Shown here piece by piece: positions 1 to 10,609 of a stretch of 64,000 bases of DNA. The DNA lies in NCBI GenBank assembly GCA_947179485.1, contig OX359248.1, positions 53,764,386-53,828,385 on the forward strand, in the 5' to 3' direction. The position numbers and the translations under genes were made by a program. Each line of letters begins with the position of its first letter. The stretch's first letter is position 1. Origin of the DNA: Allacma fusca. Lineage: Eukaryota; Arthropoda; Collembola; Symphypleona; Sminthuridae. The notes below the pieces were generated by a model, which was given only the letters and a program-made list of their open reading frames with translations, searched no databases and was not told the origin of the DNA.

Positions 1-1290
1 CTCAGAAAGGCAGATGTAAATAGGGAAGGCAGTGTAGTTGAATGCAATAGCTAGCTGCGCATAGCTATGGTCGTCTATACAGCTAGAGCGCGCGAATATT
101 TGATTCTTACCACCACCTTCACTTTCACTATCACTATCCACTCCTTCAAATTAGAAGAGAGGATGAGTACAGTTGACCAGTAGACAAATTCTGCTAACCT
201 TCACCCATTTCTTCTTTAGTTTTCTACCATTCATTATTATTTTTCATGTTGTCTCAGTGCTTCATTGTCAAATTATATTATTCTTCTCTATGTATATTGC
301 TCCGTCATTTCAGGACGAGAATTCCAAGTGGACTCCGAGCGGACTTACATTCTCCTATATATGGGGATTTGGGGAGGCTCGCTTAAATAATTTCAAGCTC
401 GGGTCATATTGGTCAGTGTGAGTCTGGGACTCTTCCGAGTCAATTGACGATTATTGTTTTGAAATCTGTAAATTTGAGATTGTCTCTGGGAATTGGGGGG
501 CTGCTCGCGTGTGGGATTCGAGTCTGACTGTTCAGTTTGAATTTGGCTCGGACTAGTTTGGAGTTCGGGACATCCGGACCGTTGATTTGGAGTTTTGCAA
601 CTTCACGTTGGAGTTGGTGGGGAAGTGCTCAGTTGGAGTTTATGTAGGGCTGTTGGAATTGAATTGTGCGACTTAATAGAATTGAATAATTTGGGTCTGG
701 GGACTGGTCCGCTCAAATTGGAGCGTGCGACTTAGATTAAATTGAACTGTTCGACTTGGGTTTGGGGCTCGTCTGCGACTTCTGTTTGTCTCGGAAGGAA
801 GCCTTTTACCTTGAGATTGACTTTTGTAAAAAAAATCTTGATAGGTTCATTAGCTAAGAGTTTGCGTATTCATAATTAATTGGGATTTTATAGTAGTGAA
901 GTCGCGTATGAAGCTGGGAGTTGATTTGTGTGAGGATACTGAGGATGTGTGTGAGATGCGAACTATAATCTATGCAATCGTGGATTAGGAAGCGGTTGAT
1001 GGCGTGTTGTGGCGTACACTTGCAGAATTTCAACGGGGAGAGTCATTTGTGTTCTTGAGTATTGGTTGAGTATGAGTAAGTTTTGGGCTCAAGGAGTAGT
1101 AGTAGTGAGGTTGTTGTGTATTGAAAGAGGAAATAGTTTTGAAAAAGGAAGGTGGAAGGCAGTGTGGAGACGAGAAAGGCGGCTGTGTTTGGCTGCTTTT
1201 GAGAGGAGATGTAGTGTTAAGAGGTGAGTGAGTGTCTTCTAATCGGGAAATATTCTGTTGGTCCTTTCAGGTTCGAGAAACTAAACTGAA
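1..1290 (+). promoter_or_regulatory. ash1 5' flank and probable 5' UTR
   Basis: No coding gene is seen here. The + strand is rich in T and G, especially 330-800, where loosely repeated phrases such as TTGGAGTT and GTGCGACTT recur; this fits transcribed, untranslated DNA upstream of ash1. A good 5' splice site (GAG then GTGAGT, 1224) and a pyrimidine-rich acceptor (GTCCTTTCAG, ending 1270) would define a very short 47-nt intron in the 5' UTR just before the ATG at 1291. The transcription start cannot be placed, and no clear TATA box stands out. Confidence 0.45.
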
Positions 1291-4200
1291 ATGGATGACG
1301 GACATCCGAATAGTAATGTCTCGGTTGAAGCTGTCCCTGTACTGCATTCTATAATGCAGAGGGTTCAGGAACTGGATAGAGAAGACCTACCTTCAACTGT
1401 TGACATGGATGCTTTGAAGGTCAGCGCTAGTTTCTGATATTTAAGATAATTGTGACTTAAAATCGATGTAGTATGCTCTAGACCTTGACGTAACGATGCT
1501 CTTTTGATGTAGGTTACTTACCTAGAAATTAATCGTGGGGTTTGTGTTTAAAGACGGAGTAATAATCATCAAGCAGTTTTGGGGTGTGAAGGTAACATAA
1601 ATTTGTTTATTATTATATTCACAGCAAGAACCAGTTCTTTCGGCAGCACTGGAGACTCCTTTATTGGCGTGGAGAAGCACCGCTGGTCCCAGAATGAAAG
1701 TGAGAGCAGCTGAGGTCACTATCAAAAAGGAACAAGTGTCCAATGGTATTGATGGCACAAGTCGTTCCGAAGAATCTCGTGTGACTGATGCTACCAGTTC
1801 CGAATCGGAGGTTTGTTATTTCTAATTGGTGTAAATAGCTAACTTAAACAACAGGTTTTAAGCCGTTATAAGGGTTGTTTATATCGTTTTGAAGGAGTCG
1901 GACTCGGACAGTGAGAGTGAGAGTGAGAGCTCGTCATCAAACTCAGGAACAACCTCGGGCTCTGCAACGGCTTCTTCTACGTCAGATTCAGAATCTGATA
2001 CTCACAGCAACCGGTCCTCCTCCTCTCATTCTGTAACCCAGGCCCAGCCATGTCTAAGTATTAAACCACAAAAAAGATTACATAAGACGAAGAAATCCCG
2101 AAGTTCTAGTACAAGCAGTAGGAGCCGCCATCGGGATAAACATACTTTTGCGGTAACTCCTTTGAACTACGAACCCGGTAGCCTTAAGCTGAAAATCGCT
2201 GCGTTGAAGATCCCTCGTCGAGAAGACCAGGTCCGAAGTTTAGGAATCCCGATAACAGGAAATACCACCAATAATACAAATGCAATACCATCAAGTCAGT
2301 CTTCTGTGCAGTCGAATGACAAAAGAAAATCTACTCGCGTAGTAGTAAATTCTGTAGAAAATTGTGATGTCAAAGCTTCTTCAGCATCTGGTGATTCGGA
2401 TAGTACAAATACTAAAATGCCTAAAAACCCGTCCAGGAAACAACCTGAGGAGCGCAAGTTGCTAGAGACCACCACTCCCCGGAATAATCAGTTAAGACGC
2501 AGTGCAAGGACGCGAACGAAATCTGTCAGTGAAATTCCAATTTCTAATCCCGACTTAAATAGCCCGAAAGTTAGTCGTAAAGATTCTATCAATTCAAAAC
2601 CAGCTCAACAGAGTCGCGTGTCACCGGCAGTGGCTCAAACTCAAAATGGGCCTCGGAAGCCGGAGTCGGATCAGATGATCGTACCAGGAAAGTCGACCGG
2701 CAAAACTACTCCGAAGCACGTTAACTCGGTCAATAAAAATATTAATCTCCATAGCAGCAATCTCAGCGTACCTGTTGGACCCGGTAATATCCTTCGCGCG
2801 AAAAAGAATGACATGAGTCCAACTGTGCCAAACGGACTAGTGACCAACCTCCCAAAAAATTCCAGAAAAGTTCACACGTCTCCCGCCGCTTTGGGTTCTC
2901 TTTCCTTGTCTAGCTCCGCTGTGGCTGACTCGGTGCTTATGTTAGCAAAAAATGCGGATTTAACCATATTCCCGGTCAGTTCTCTAGTTCCACCAGCAAG
3001 GCGCCCTGTGACTCCCAAGTCCATCACGAACAATATGAGCAACAAGCATGACTTGATAATAACAGCGTCCGCTCCACCGTCTATCTCCTCTACGGAAGTT
3101 CTTCCATCACCACTTCGGTCTTCACGCCGAATTTCAGCCCAGCGTCGATCCATGGACGCTAAATATGACGACAATGAGTCTTGGGATAGCGAGGAAGCCT
3201 CGGGAGCAGTTCAAACTGCTATTCAAACTATGGACCGAACTGTTGAGTCTGAGAATAGCACAGCTGGGGCACACAATCGGAGCAAAAAGCCTTCACAGTC
3301 TTTACCAACAACGCCTATAAGTACTAAAAAATCAAATCCCTATAAATCCCCACTGCTTGAAAAATTTGCTGAAGCTTTACAAACACCCAAGGGTCAGTTG
3401 CCCCCGAAGGTTGGAGATGTTTCCATTGAACCTATCATTCCCCTTCCCAGGCATGCATCACTTCAACAACTAGATACGGTATGCGAGAACGGACCCAAAT
3501 TCACCAAGATTTGCGCAGGAGACTTCACCAATGACATTAACAATATAAGTAACACGCTAGATAGGAGTAAGCGGTCTGATAGCAACAAGTTGCAGTCCAG
3601 TGGCACAACTATTGCAGTTATCAAGAATGAGGATGGAAATTCCAAGATTATTAGCCCAGAGATCAAATTGAGCAAAAGTAGCCTAAAAAAATTCAACGGC
3701 TCTTTAGAACTTGAAGGGCAGCAAGTCTCCCCAATGGATACAAAGAAGAAGCCTAAACCTAATAAGTTGTCCATCTTTGCTCCGCAGCTTCATTCTCAGC
3801 GAGCCAAGCTCCTGAGAAGTAATGGCAGCATCACTCCCAATGAGTCCTTATTGGCCAGTAGCCCTGAATCAGCAGCTGAACTAAAATCCGAGGGTAGTAA
3901 TACACCAGTAGTACCGAGTCTTCCTACCATGCGGCCGTTGGAGTCGAAGTCCAACAAGAAAACAAGAGCTATGCAAGCGGAGAAGGAAGAACTGAACCTC
4001 AAGAAATCTCTGGACAAGTCCACAAAACAGCAAAAATTGAATAAATCTGACATTCGAGTGGATTCTCCTTCAGCAGATTCAGCCACTAGCATCACAGCTA
4101 ACGGGATCCTGCCAGCTACCCCATCGTCAACCACTCCTTCTCCAGTGCGAACTAAGGCGGCTAAGAAGTACATTCCAGAGACTGATTCCAGACTAGTCAT

Positions 4201-7200
4201 ACCTCAGGTCAGTCATGGAGTTAGCAAACAGGGCAGGAAAAGGAAATTAAAGAAATCCAGCAAGTCTAGTAAAAAAAATAGAAAGCATAATGCTAAGAAT
4301 TTGAAGGCTATGGAAGAACTGTGTGATCTAGTTCGGCTGGAATTTTCACTCACAACATTTGATCAAAAGTCAGGCGCGAAATCTCCAGGTGGAAGAAAAA
4401 GAACAGAGAATGACAAGATACTGGATATCACCAATGAACGCTTACCACCTACATTTACATTTAAGAAGATTAAGTATCATGTGAAACCAACCCCCCTGAT
4501 ACCATTTGACGAGATTCCTCCCCCTTCTCAGGATGTACTACTGAACCATCGGGCTAAGAGTTCCAGCAAAACTGATGTAATTCGGACAACATGGACGCCC
4601 ACAAAAAAGCGGAAAGCGGGATCTAAAGATCGCGATATCCAAGACTCCGGCAGTGATGTTTCGATATCCTCGGAAAGTTGTGGTTCAGATTTGCAGAGAC
4701 TGCCTTTAAAGAAACGCCATCATCATAACAATGCTTCCACACCAGCTAATAATCTTAAGCCGTCAACCCACCGACGACGGTCCCTTGTCCATAAGTTCGG
4801 TACAAAGGACAATTTAAAACCGCTCATCATCGCCAAAGCAGTGAATCAAGAATGTTCTCGGTTTACAAAATTGGGGAAAGAAGGCACTAAAATTTCATTA
4901 TTTCAGCAGCTACTTGTAAAAATTGAAGGTGACAGGGAAGAATCGTCAGTTGCGTCATCGGAGGTTATGCAGCAGGAACCTTCCCAGAAACGACGATCCG
5001 GTCGAGCCCGGAAGTCCGTTACGCCAGTTGTCGAATCGATTTTAGGTGGGGCCAGCAACGGAGATTCGTTTGGTTCCAGCAGTGGTCATTCATCTGAGAT
5101 TAGAGACACTGCAACACTTAGCGTTCTTCCCACCGGGTCCAAGGTCAAGAAGGAGTCTGTAAGTAGTGTACTAGTTGTGAAAGAGGTTATCTCTGCTCCT
5201 GCAGCTATCATGCAGCAGAATAATCGAAAAAGAGCTGGTGGTTCCAGTTTAGAGTCTCAGCAATCTCCTCGGAAGGTCCCTAAATCCGAAATTAAAATAG
5301 AGCCATTGGAAGTTCTAGAAATTATCGATGTGGTGAAAGAGGAACAGGATGGAGATTCGTCACCTTTGTCTGCTAATGAGACCTTGACAGTGTCTTTACC
5401 TTCCACACCGACATATACAGCTGTGGCTACGCCTCCCGAACATTCTGCCACACCTCATAAGAAAAGACGGAAGGTCAACAAAACGGGCTTTCCGACGGCG
5501 AAGAAGAAAAAGAAGGTTCCAGGGTCAGCGAAATTAATTGATGGGATCCTCACACCTCAGAGTAGTGGCGTGGAGGAGTCTGGAAATGAATCTGCAGTCA
5601 CTATTGATGAGGCGAATGACACAACTATTGGTTTGGAAACTTTAACCGGCGATCCTTTGTTACTCTTGGAAGCGGGTTGCTCAACGCCTACCGAAATCAT
5701 AACGGAGGATGACGGGTTGGACTCCAAGGAAATGTTCTCGGCCTCTTTGAGCGAGAGGGTGAAAATTCGGAAGCGAAAGTCAATAGATGATGGTTACAGC
5801 AATTTAGTGGAGAAAGGAGTCATTTTGATCCCGGGTCTGTGTCCCTCCCTTGTTAATGTGGAAGATGCTCCTTTGATCCTCCCAGAAAAAAATAATTACC
5901 TCACTATGGGAATGCTATCTAATATGCTGAAACGTATGAGTTCGGACCAAGTCGTACCACCTTCCAAACCTTCCATCGAGTCTCCTACGAAAGCCTTGAA
6001 AGGAAAGGCTCCGAGACAACGAGATGTCGTGGGGTTTAGCCGAGTTTTACCTCCACCGTCTTATTGTGAAGGCTTTCTCCGATCTGCACAGAAAGAGTTC
6101 ATTCTTCCTTATGACGTTTGGTGTCATGGGGTTATCAATACCCGAAATTTGTTCGAACGTTGGAAAGAAGAGAAAGCGGTGGAGATGGCCGAAGCGGCAG
6201 CTGCTGCTAGAAGACTGCAACGACGTAGAAAAGCTGAGGTTGCTCACAAGACAAAGAAAATGGTCATGCCAGAAATTATACCTCCTTCGTGGAAGTTCAA
6301 GAAGATTCGGTCCAGTAAGTTCATTTTTAATCATTTGTCCCATTTTAAATGATACCATTACATTTAACAGCATTATGGATCGGTTACAGACGTATATTTC
6401 GGGACGAAACCACCTTATGACATGGATAGTGAGCAGATGTGCTCATGTCTCGAAGGCGGCCTCAGTAAGTGCACCGGTGACGACTGCCTCAATCGACTAG
6501 TGTTTACCGAATGTCCTCCGGGTTGTGGGGATAGTTGTGGAAACCGGAGGATACAGAAACATCTGAACGTGAATTCATCGGTGAAGCGATTCATGACCTC
6601 GAACAAAGGTTTTGGCGTTAAAGCAATCGAGGAAATTAAGAAGGGAGAATTTATTTTGGAGTATGTGGGTGAAGTCGTCCCAGATGCACTGTTTAAAGAG
6701 AGAATGCACACTATTTACGCGGAGGATACACATCACTATTGCTTGCAGCTCGATGGAGGGATGGTCATTGATGGACATCGGGTTGGTGGAGAGTGTAAGT
6801 TGTTAGCATTGAGTTTCAGTGGTTTACAGCTGTCCTGATTTAAATGATGAAAATTCTGGTCAGAGTTATGACTGCTTTGATTACAACATATTATATATCC
6901 TGACTCCCTATGAAGATGTAGTGTGTGTATGTACCAGGATAAACATTAGTATTTATTGAATATCGAGCTTGATGTTTTATTTACAGGTCGATTTGTAAAT
7001 CATTCTTGTGAACCGAATTGTGAAATGCAAAAATGGTGTGTAAATGGGCTCTCTAGAATGGCTCTTTTCGCACTTCGAGACATCCACCCAGAGGAAGAAT
7101 TGTCCTACGATTATAATTTCTCATTGTATAATCCTTCAGAGGGTCAGGTAAATGTGCATATATTGATTCTCTGATTATTTGTGCAATTATCTCATGTTAT

Positions 7201-10200
7201 TAGTTAGCCTGCTTGTTCCAACCTCCTACGACTCGTAATCCTCTCACCCGTTAAGGTTAACATTATGAATTCGGTCGAACCACGGTTGTCGTGCGGTATT
7301 CGTTCGTGTAGAACGTATCGGAGTTACAAATCTGAAATTCAAGGGGTGACTGCATGTGTCGCTGAATCTCGAACGTGCTAGAAAACTGATAAATGTAGTT
7401 CAATCTGAAATAAGAGAATTTAGTAGTAATCTGACGTATCCTCTTACCCTTAAGTTTGTGTACTAATCCATTTGCAATGGTGTTTGTATTTATTTTAATA
7501 TAATAATTTTTTATTTGTAGCCTTGCTATTGTGGAAGCGAGCACTGCCGTGGAGTAATTGGCGGTCGGTCGAAGGGTAAAGTGGATGTGAATGGATCTTC
7601 CAAAAGGAAAGTAGTGAATACGAAGCTTCTAGGCGCTGTTGATATGCACACTGGAGCTCAGGACCCAGCAATTCTTGACAAGATGAAGCCGGTTTCAAGA
7701 AGGGATAGAGTGTATATTCAGTCACACAATATTTTCCTGATTCGGAACTACGAAAAAATTCGATTTAAGCGATCTACTGATTCCGAAGACAAAATTGGGG
7801 ATAAATTGGAAAAACTAATGACTCCGTGGATTTCTCGTTTCAAGGCAGGGTCCAGCAAGAATAAACCGTTGATTCTCAATGATGATGATCCTAGACTAGC
7901 AGAATTGGCTAAACTGGCTCAAATATTTCATGAACTGCTCGTATCTGTGACTTCAATTAAAGGTAATACACAATTAAAGGTGTTTAAGGACTATAGCGTT
8001 ATAAAACATCTGTAATTTTTGTTGGCTTTTTCGTGAACATGGTCAACGAAATGTTTACCTAACTTTTTTAGAAGGGAGCCACCCTCTCTGTGAAGCATTT
8101 ATGAAGCTACCGCCAAGACGAAAGTTCCCATTGATATATTCACAATGGGCGAGTGGGGAGCACCCCTTGGATCTGACAATAATTAGCAAGAAGATCATTC
8201 GTGGCGAATACTCAACCATTTCTTCACTCGAGGCAGACATAGGGGCAGTGCTCCATAATTTTGCTCATGCATTTGAAAAGGATAAGCCAGGTATTGCAGA
8301 CACTGTACAGAAGATCAAGGACGCTTATACGAAAGCCAAAACCAAGGCTGTTTCCCAATTGGAACCTTTCATCGTCAATGGTATCCAGCCATTTAAAGAA
8401 TCCGACAGTGCTGTGGAAGACGTGATTCGGTGCATTTGTGGAACTTATTCCGAAGAAGGTTTTATGATCCAGTGCGAGAAATGCTTGGTATGGCAACATG
8501 GTGACTGTGTGGGTATTAGCTCTAATGACAAAATGGAGACCTACCCCACAGCCTCAGGAGACAAACGGAAATCATTGAAAGGGAAGCGAGGAAATTCCAA
8601 GAAGCGTAGTGAGAGTATTTCGCCCATGAAGGCTACCACCTCCGCATTACTTTCTGGAAATGTTAATGGAATGTCCCCAACAACAGTCCCTCGAAAAATC
8701 AGTGCAGATGTTAAGCAAGAAGTAGAGTTGGGAGACGACCTGATAAGTATCAAGGAGGAACTGCTGGTAGTTGATGTAAAGGAAGAAAGCGAGAGACTAG
8801 CCTCTACTACTACTTCTCGAAATAAGGACAAACTTGGACCTGACGATAGCTTCAATATCAATGATATGGATACTCAGCGAATAGACTTTGATGAACCTAT
8901 GGACGTTGTCCCGGGGAGCTCAGATGGTGAGGTGACCGAGAAGCCAGCCTATGTGGGAAATACTTTCGAGTTTGTCAACAGCTCCAAACTTATAGGAGCG
9001 AGTACAACCAGCCAGTTGGATAATATTAGTAATGTCAAGAAACGCCTTGATGTTTCCAGTCCCAGTGAACCCTATTACTGCGAGAAGTGCTCCCCACGAA
9101 TTAATAGTCTAGATATTCCTAATAATTTTCTAGCTGATCAGGACAAGAAACATTACCTTACTTTTGTCCGGGAAGATGGATTTATCATTAGGAAGAATGA
9201 TACTGTGTATGTCCTGCGGGCCAAGGAAGAGCCTGTAGATTGTGAGGACGCTACTGCTGCTGGAAGCAAGGAAAAGCAAAAAGCAAAACGGACTGAGGAG
9301 ACTTACAAAACGGCCGGTCCACTGGTACCATCAAACTGCGACATTTTCCGGGTCGAAGATTTATTCATTGATAACGAGTAAGTGTTTATACATGGAGATG
9401 GTAAAGTAAGCTGTCATTGCCTGTTGAAATGTTTTTCAACTGGTGTCATAAGACTTATTTTCGATGCCAGTTGATTTTGATACATTTTGATGTAATCATA
9501 GTTGCAAAAAGATATTCGGGCACAACTACCTACGGCCATTTGAGACCTTCCATGAACCAAGTCGGAAGTTTTACCCAAATGAAATTCTCAAGTCACCCCT
9601 TACTGAGGTTGTCAACTTCAACTCAATTCATGGACAATGCTGGGTAATGGATCCTCAAACGTTTTGTAAAGGACGTCCTATTGGTAAGTTGTGAAATTGT
9701 GCAATAGAATCACAGGATTCCAGCAGTTTTTATGCTTTATCTGTAAATGTTTGAATATTTTTGTGGTGTCAGCATTAATAATTGTTGGAAAACTGAAAAT
9801 TGCAGGTGCAAAAGAAGAGCATATTTACATATGTGAATTTCGAGTGGACAAGAAAGCTCGCAGTTTTGCTAAGATCGGAAATAAGTCACAGATTTTCTGT
9901 ACGAAGCCCTTTGCGTTCAAGCATTTTGAAAATAAGTTGATTATCCAACGAAATGTTTACGTAAGAGAGAAATTTGTTATTTGTTTAAATGTGCTAGTAC
10001 TGTTACTTGTTAAGGAGCCAATACGTTTTTAAAATGATGAGAACCTAGGTCAGAGTTATGATAATTTTTGATTACAATATTATGTGTCTGAAAAACGATA
10101 AAATCTTTCAGTCATACCAACTCATAATTGGCTGTTACAGATGGTTCTATTTTACATTTTCTCTTTCCAACAGCCACACGGACCACCCAGTCCAGACTTT

Positions 10201-10609
10201 AAATTGAAATCTTCGGTGACATCCGGCGTAGCTCTGTCCGAGAGAACTAAGCCGCGGAAAACTGATGATAAAGCTAAGCCTAAGCATGTTGTAAGCCTGA
10301 AGGAATCTAATCGGTTTAAGAAGCTGGTAACCAATATTACAAACGTATTAGCTCATCTTTTTCTCTTCACAAATCTTTCTCTATTTTTGTAATCTATTGG
10401 TTACTTTAGACGTAATCCGTTTCTTATATTCCTGAAAATACACCATTGGGAGGACTGTGTGAAAATTGACTTTTTTTCCTTTGCAGAGAACTAAATTAAA
10501 CCGAATTATAGACAGCCTGCACGAAAAGGTCCCTTATTTCAAAGATGGTTTTGATTATGAACCCGCTATTCTGCTACAAGATCGGAAGAAATCGAAAATA
10601 TTCGCGTGA
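1291..10609 (+). CDS. ash1: Histone-lysine N-methyltransferase ASH1, 11 coding exons, 2,553 aa
   Basis: Trithorax-group H3K36 methyltransferase; family members act in chromatin and oppose Polycomb silencing. Coding exons: 1291-1419, 1625-1810, 1895-6314, 6390-6794, 6987-7147, 7521-7962, 8072-9377, 9502-9683, 9806-9960, 10174-10326, 10487-10609. All introns are GT-AG and phases join without a stop. The ATG follows an in-frame stop (1282) and has G at +4. Domains: a Ser/Glu-rich disordered N-terminus and a single 4.4-kb exon full of basic and serine-rich stretches; an FILP tetrapeptide (residues 1507-1510) that fits the MRG15-binding FxLP motif; AWS from about 1583; SET with NHSCEPN and ELSYDY (to about 1760); Cys-rich post-SET; bromodomain about 1899-2005; PHD from C2035; BAH about 2268-2460. 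Domain order equals animal ASH1/ASH1L, and length lies between my remembered fly (about 2.2k) and human (about 2.97k) sizes. The PHD finger is split by a long insertion. Intron 5 (373 nt) is the largest and shows nothing recognisable. Confidence 0.95.
6844..6903 (+). ncRNA. Candidate box C/D snoRNA in ash1 intron 4
   Basis: A C box ATGATGA (6844-6850) and a D box CTGA (6900-6903) are 60 nt apart end to end. Between them are a D'-like CTGG (6856-6859) and a C'-like TTATGA (6866-6871). The D box ends 83 nt before the 3' splice site of the 192-nt intron, the spacing usual for intron-processed C/D snoRNAs. A second copy in intron 9 shares GGTCAGAGTTATGA and TTTGATTACAA. I see no convincing terminal stem in this copy, and I cannot name the family or its target. 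Confidence 0.6.
10034..10091 (+). ncRNA. Candidate box C/D snoRNA in ash1 intron 9
   Basis: C box ATGATGA (10034-10040) and D box CTGA (10088-10091) enclose 58 nt. The flanks form a terminal stem: CGTTTTT (10024-10030) pairs with AAAAACG (10091-10097). The C'-like TTATGA is at 10056-10061. The D box ends 82 nt before the acceptor of the 213-nt intron, almost the same placement as the intron 4 copy, with which it shares a 14-nt and an 11-nt identical block. The most likely reading is a duplicated snoRNA gene processed from ash1 introns. The rRNA or snRNA target is not identified. Confidence 0.65.
10327..10404 (+). other. Hairpin covering the 5' splice site of the last ash1 intron
   Basis: GTAACCAATA (10327-10336) is the exact complement of TATTGGTTAC (10395-10404), and TTACAAA (10337-10343) of TTTGTAA (10386-10392). 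A two-base bulge separates the two stems, giving 17 base pairs with a 42-nt loop. The first bases of the stem are the 5' splice site itself. If the intron is retained, the frame continues for 21 codons and stops at 10390-10392, replacing the last 40 residues of Ash1. A regulatory role is inferred, not shown. Confidence 0.5.

Noticed and set aside
7148..7520. ash1 intron 5 examined for an H/ACA snoRNA
   Set aside because: ACA-like trinucleotides exist, but no double hairpin with an H box could be drawn.
8508..9078. PHD insert as an unspliced intron
   Set aside because: It is open over 190 codons with charged, protein-like composition, and the best acceptor (TTTCCAG before 9060) has no donor of the right phase near the sixth ligand.
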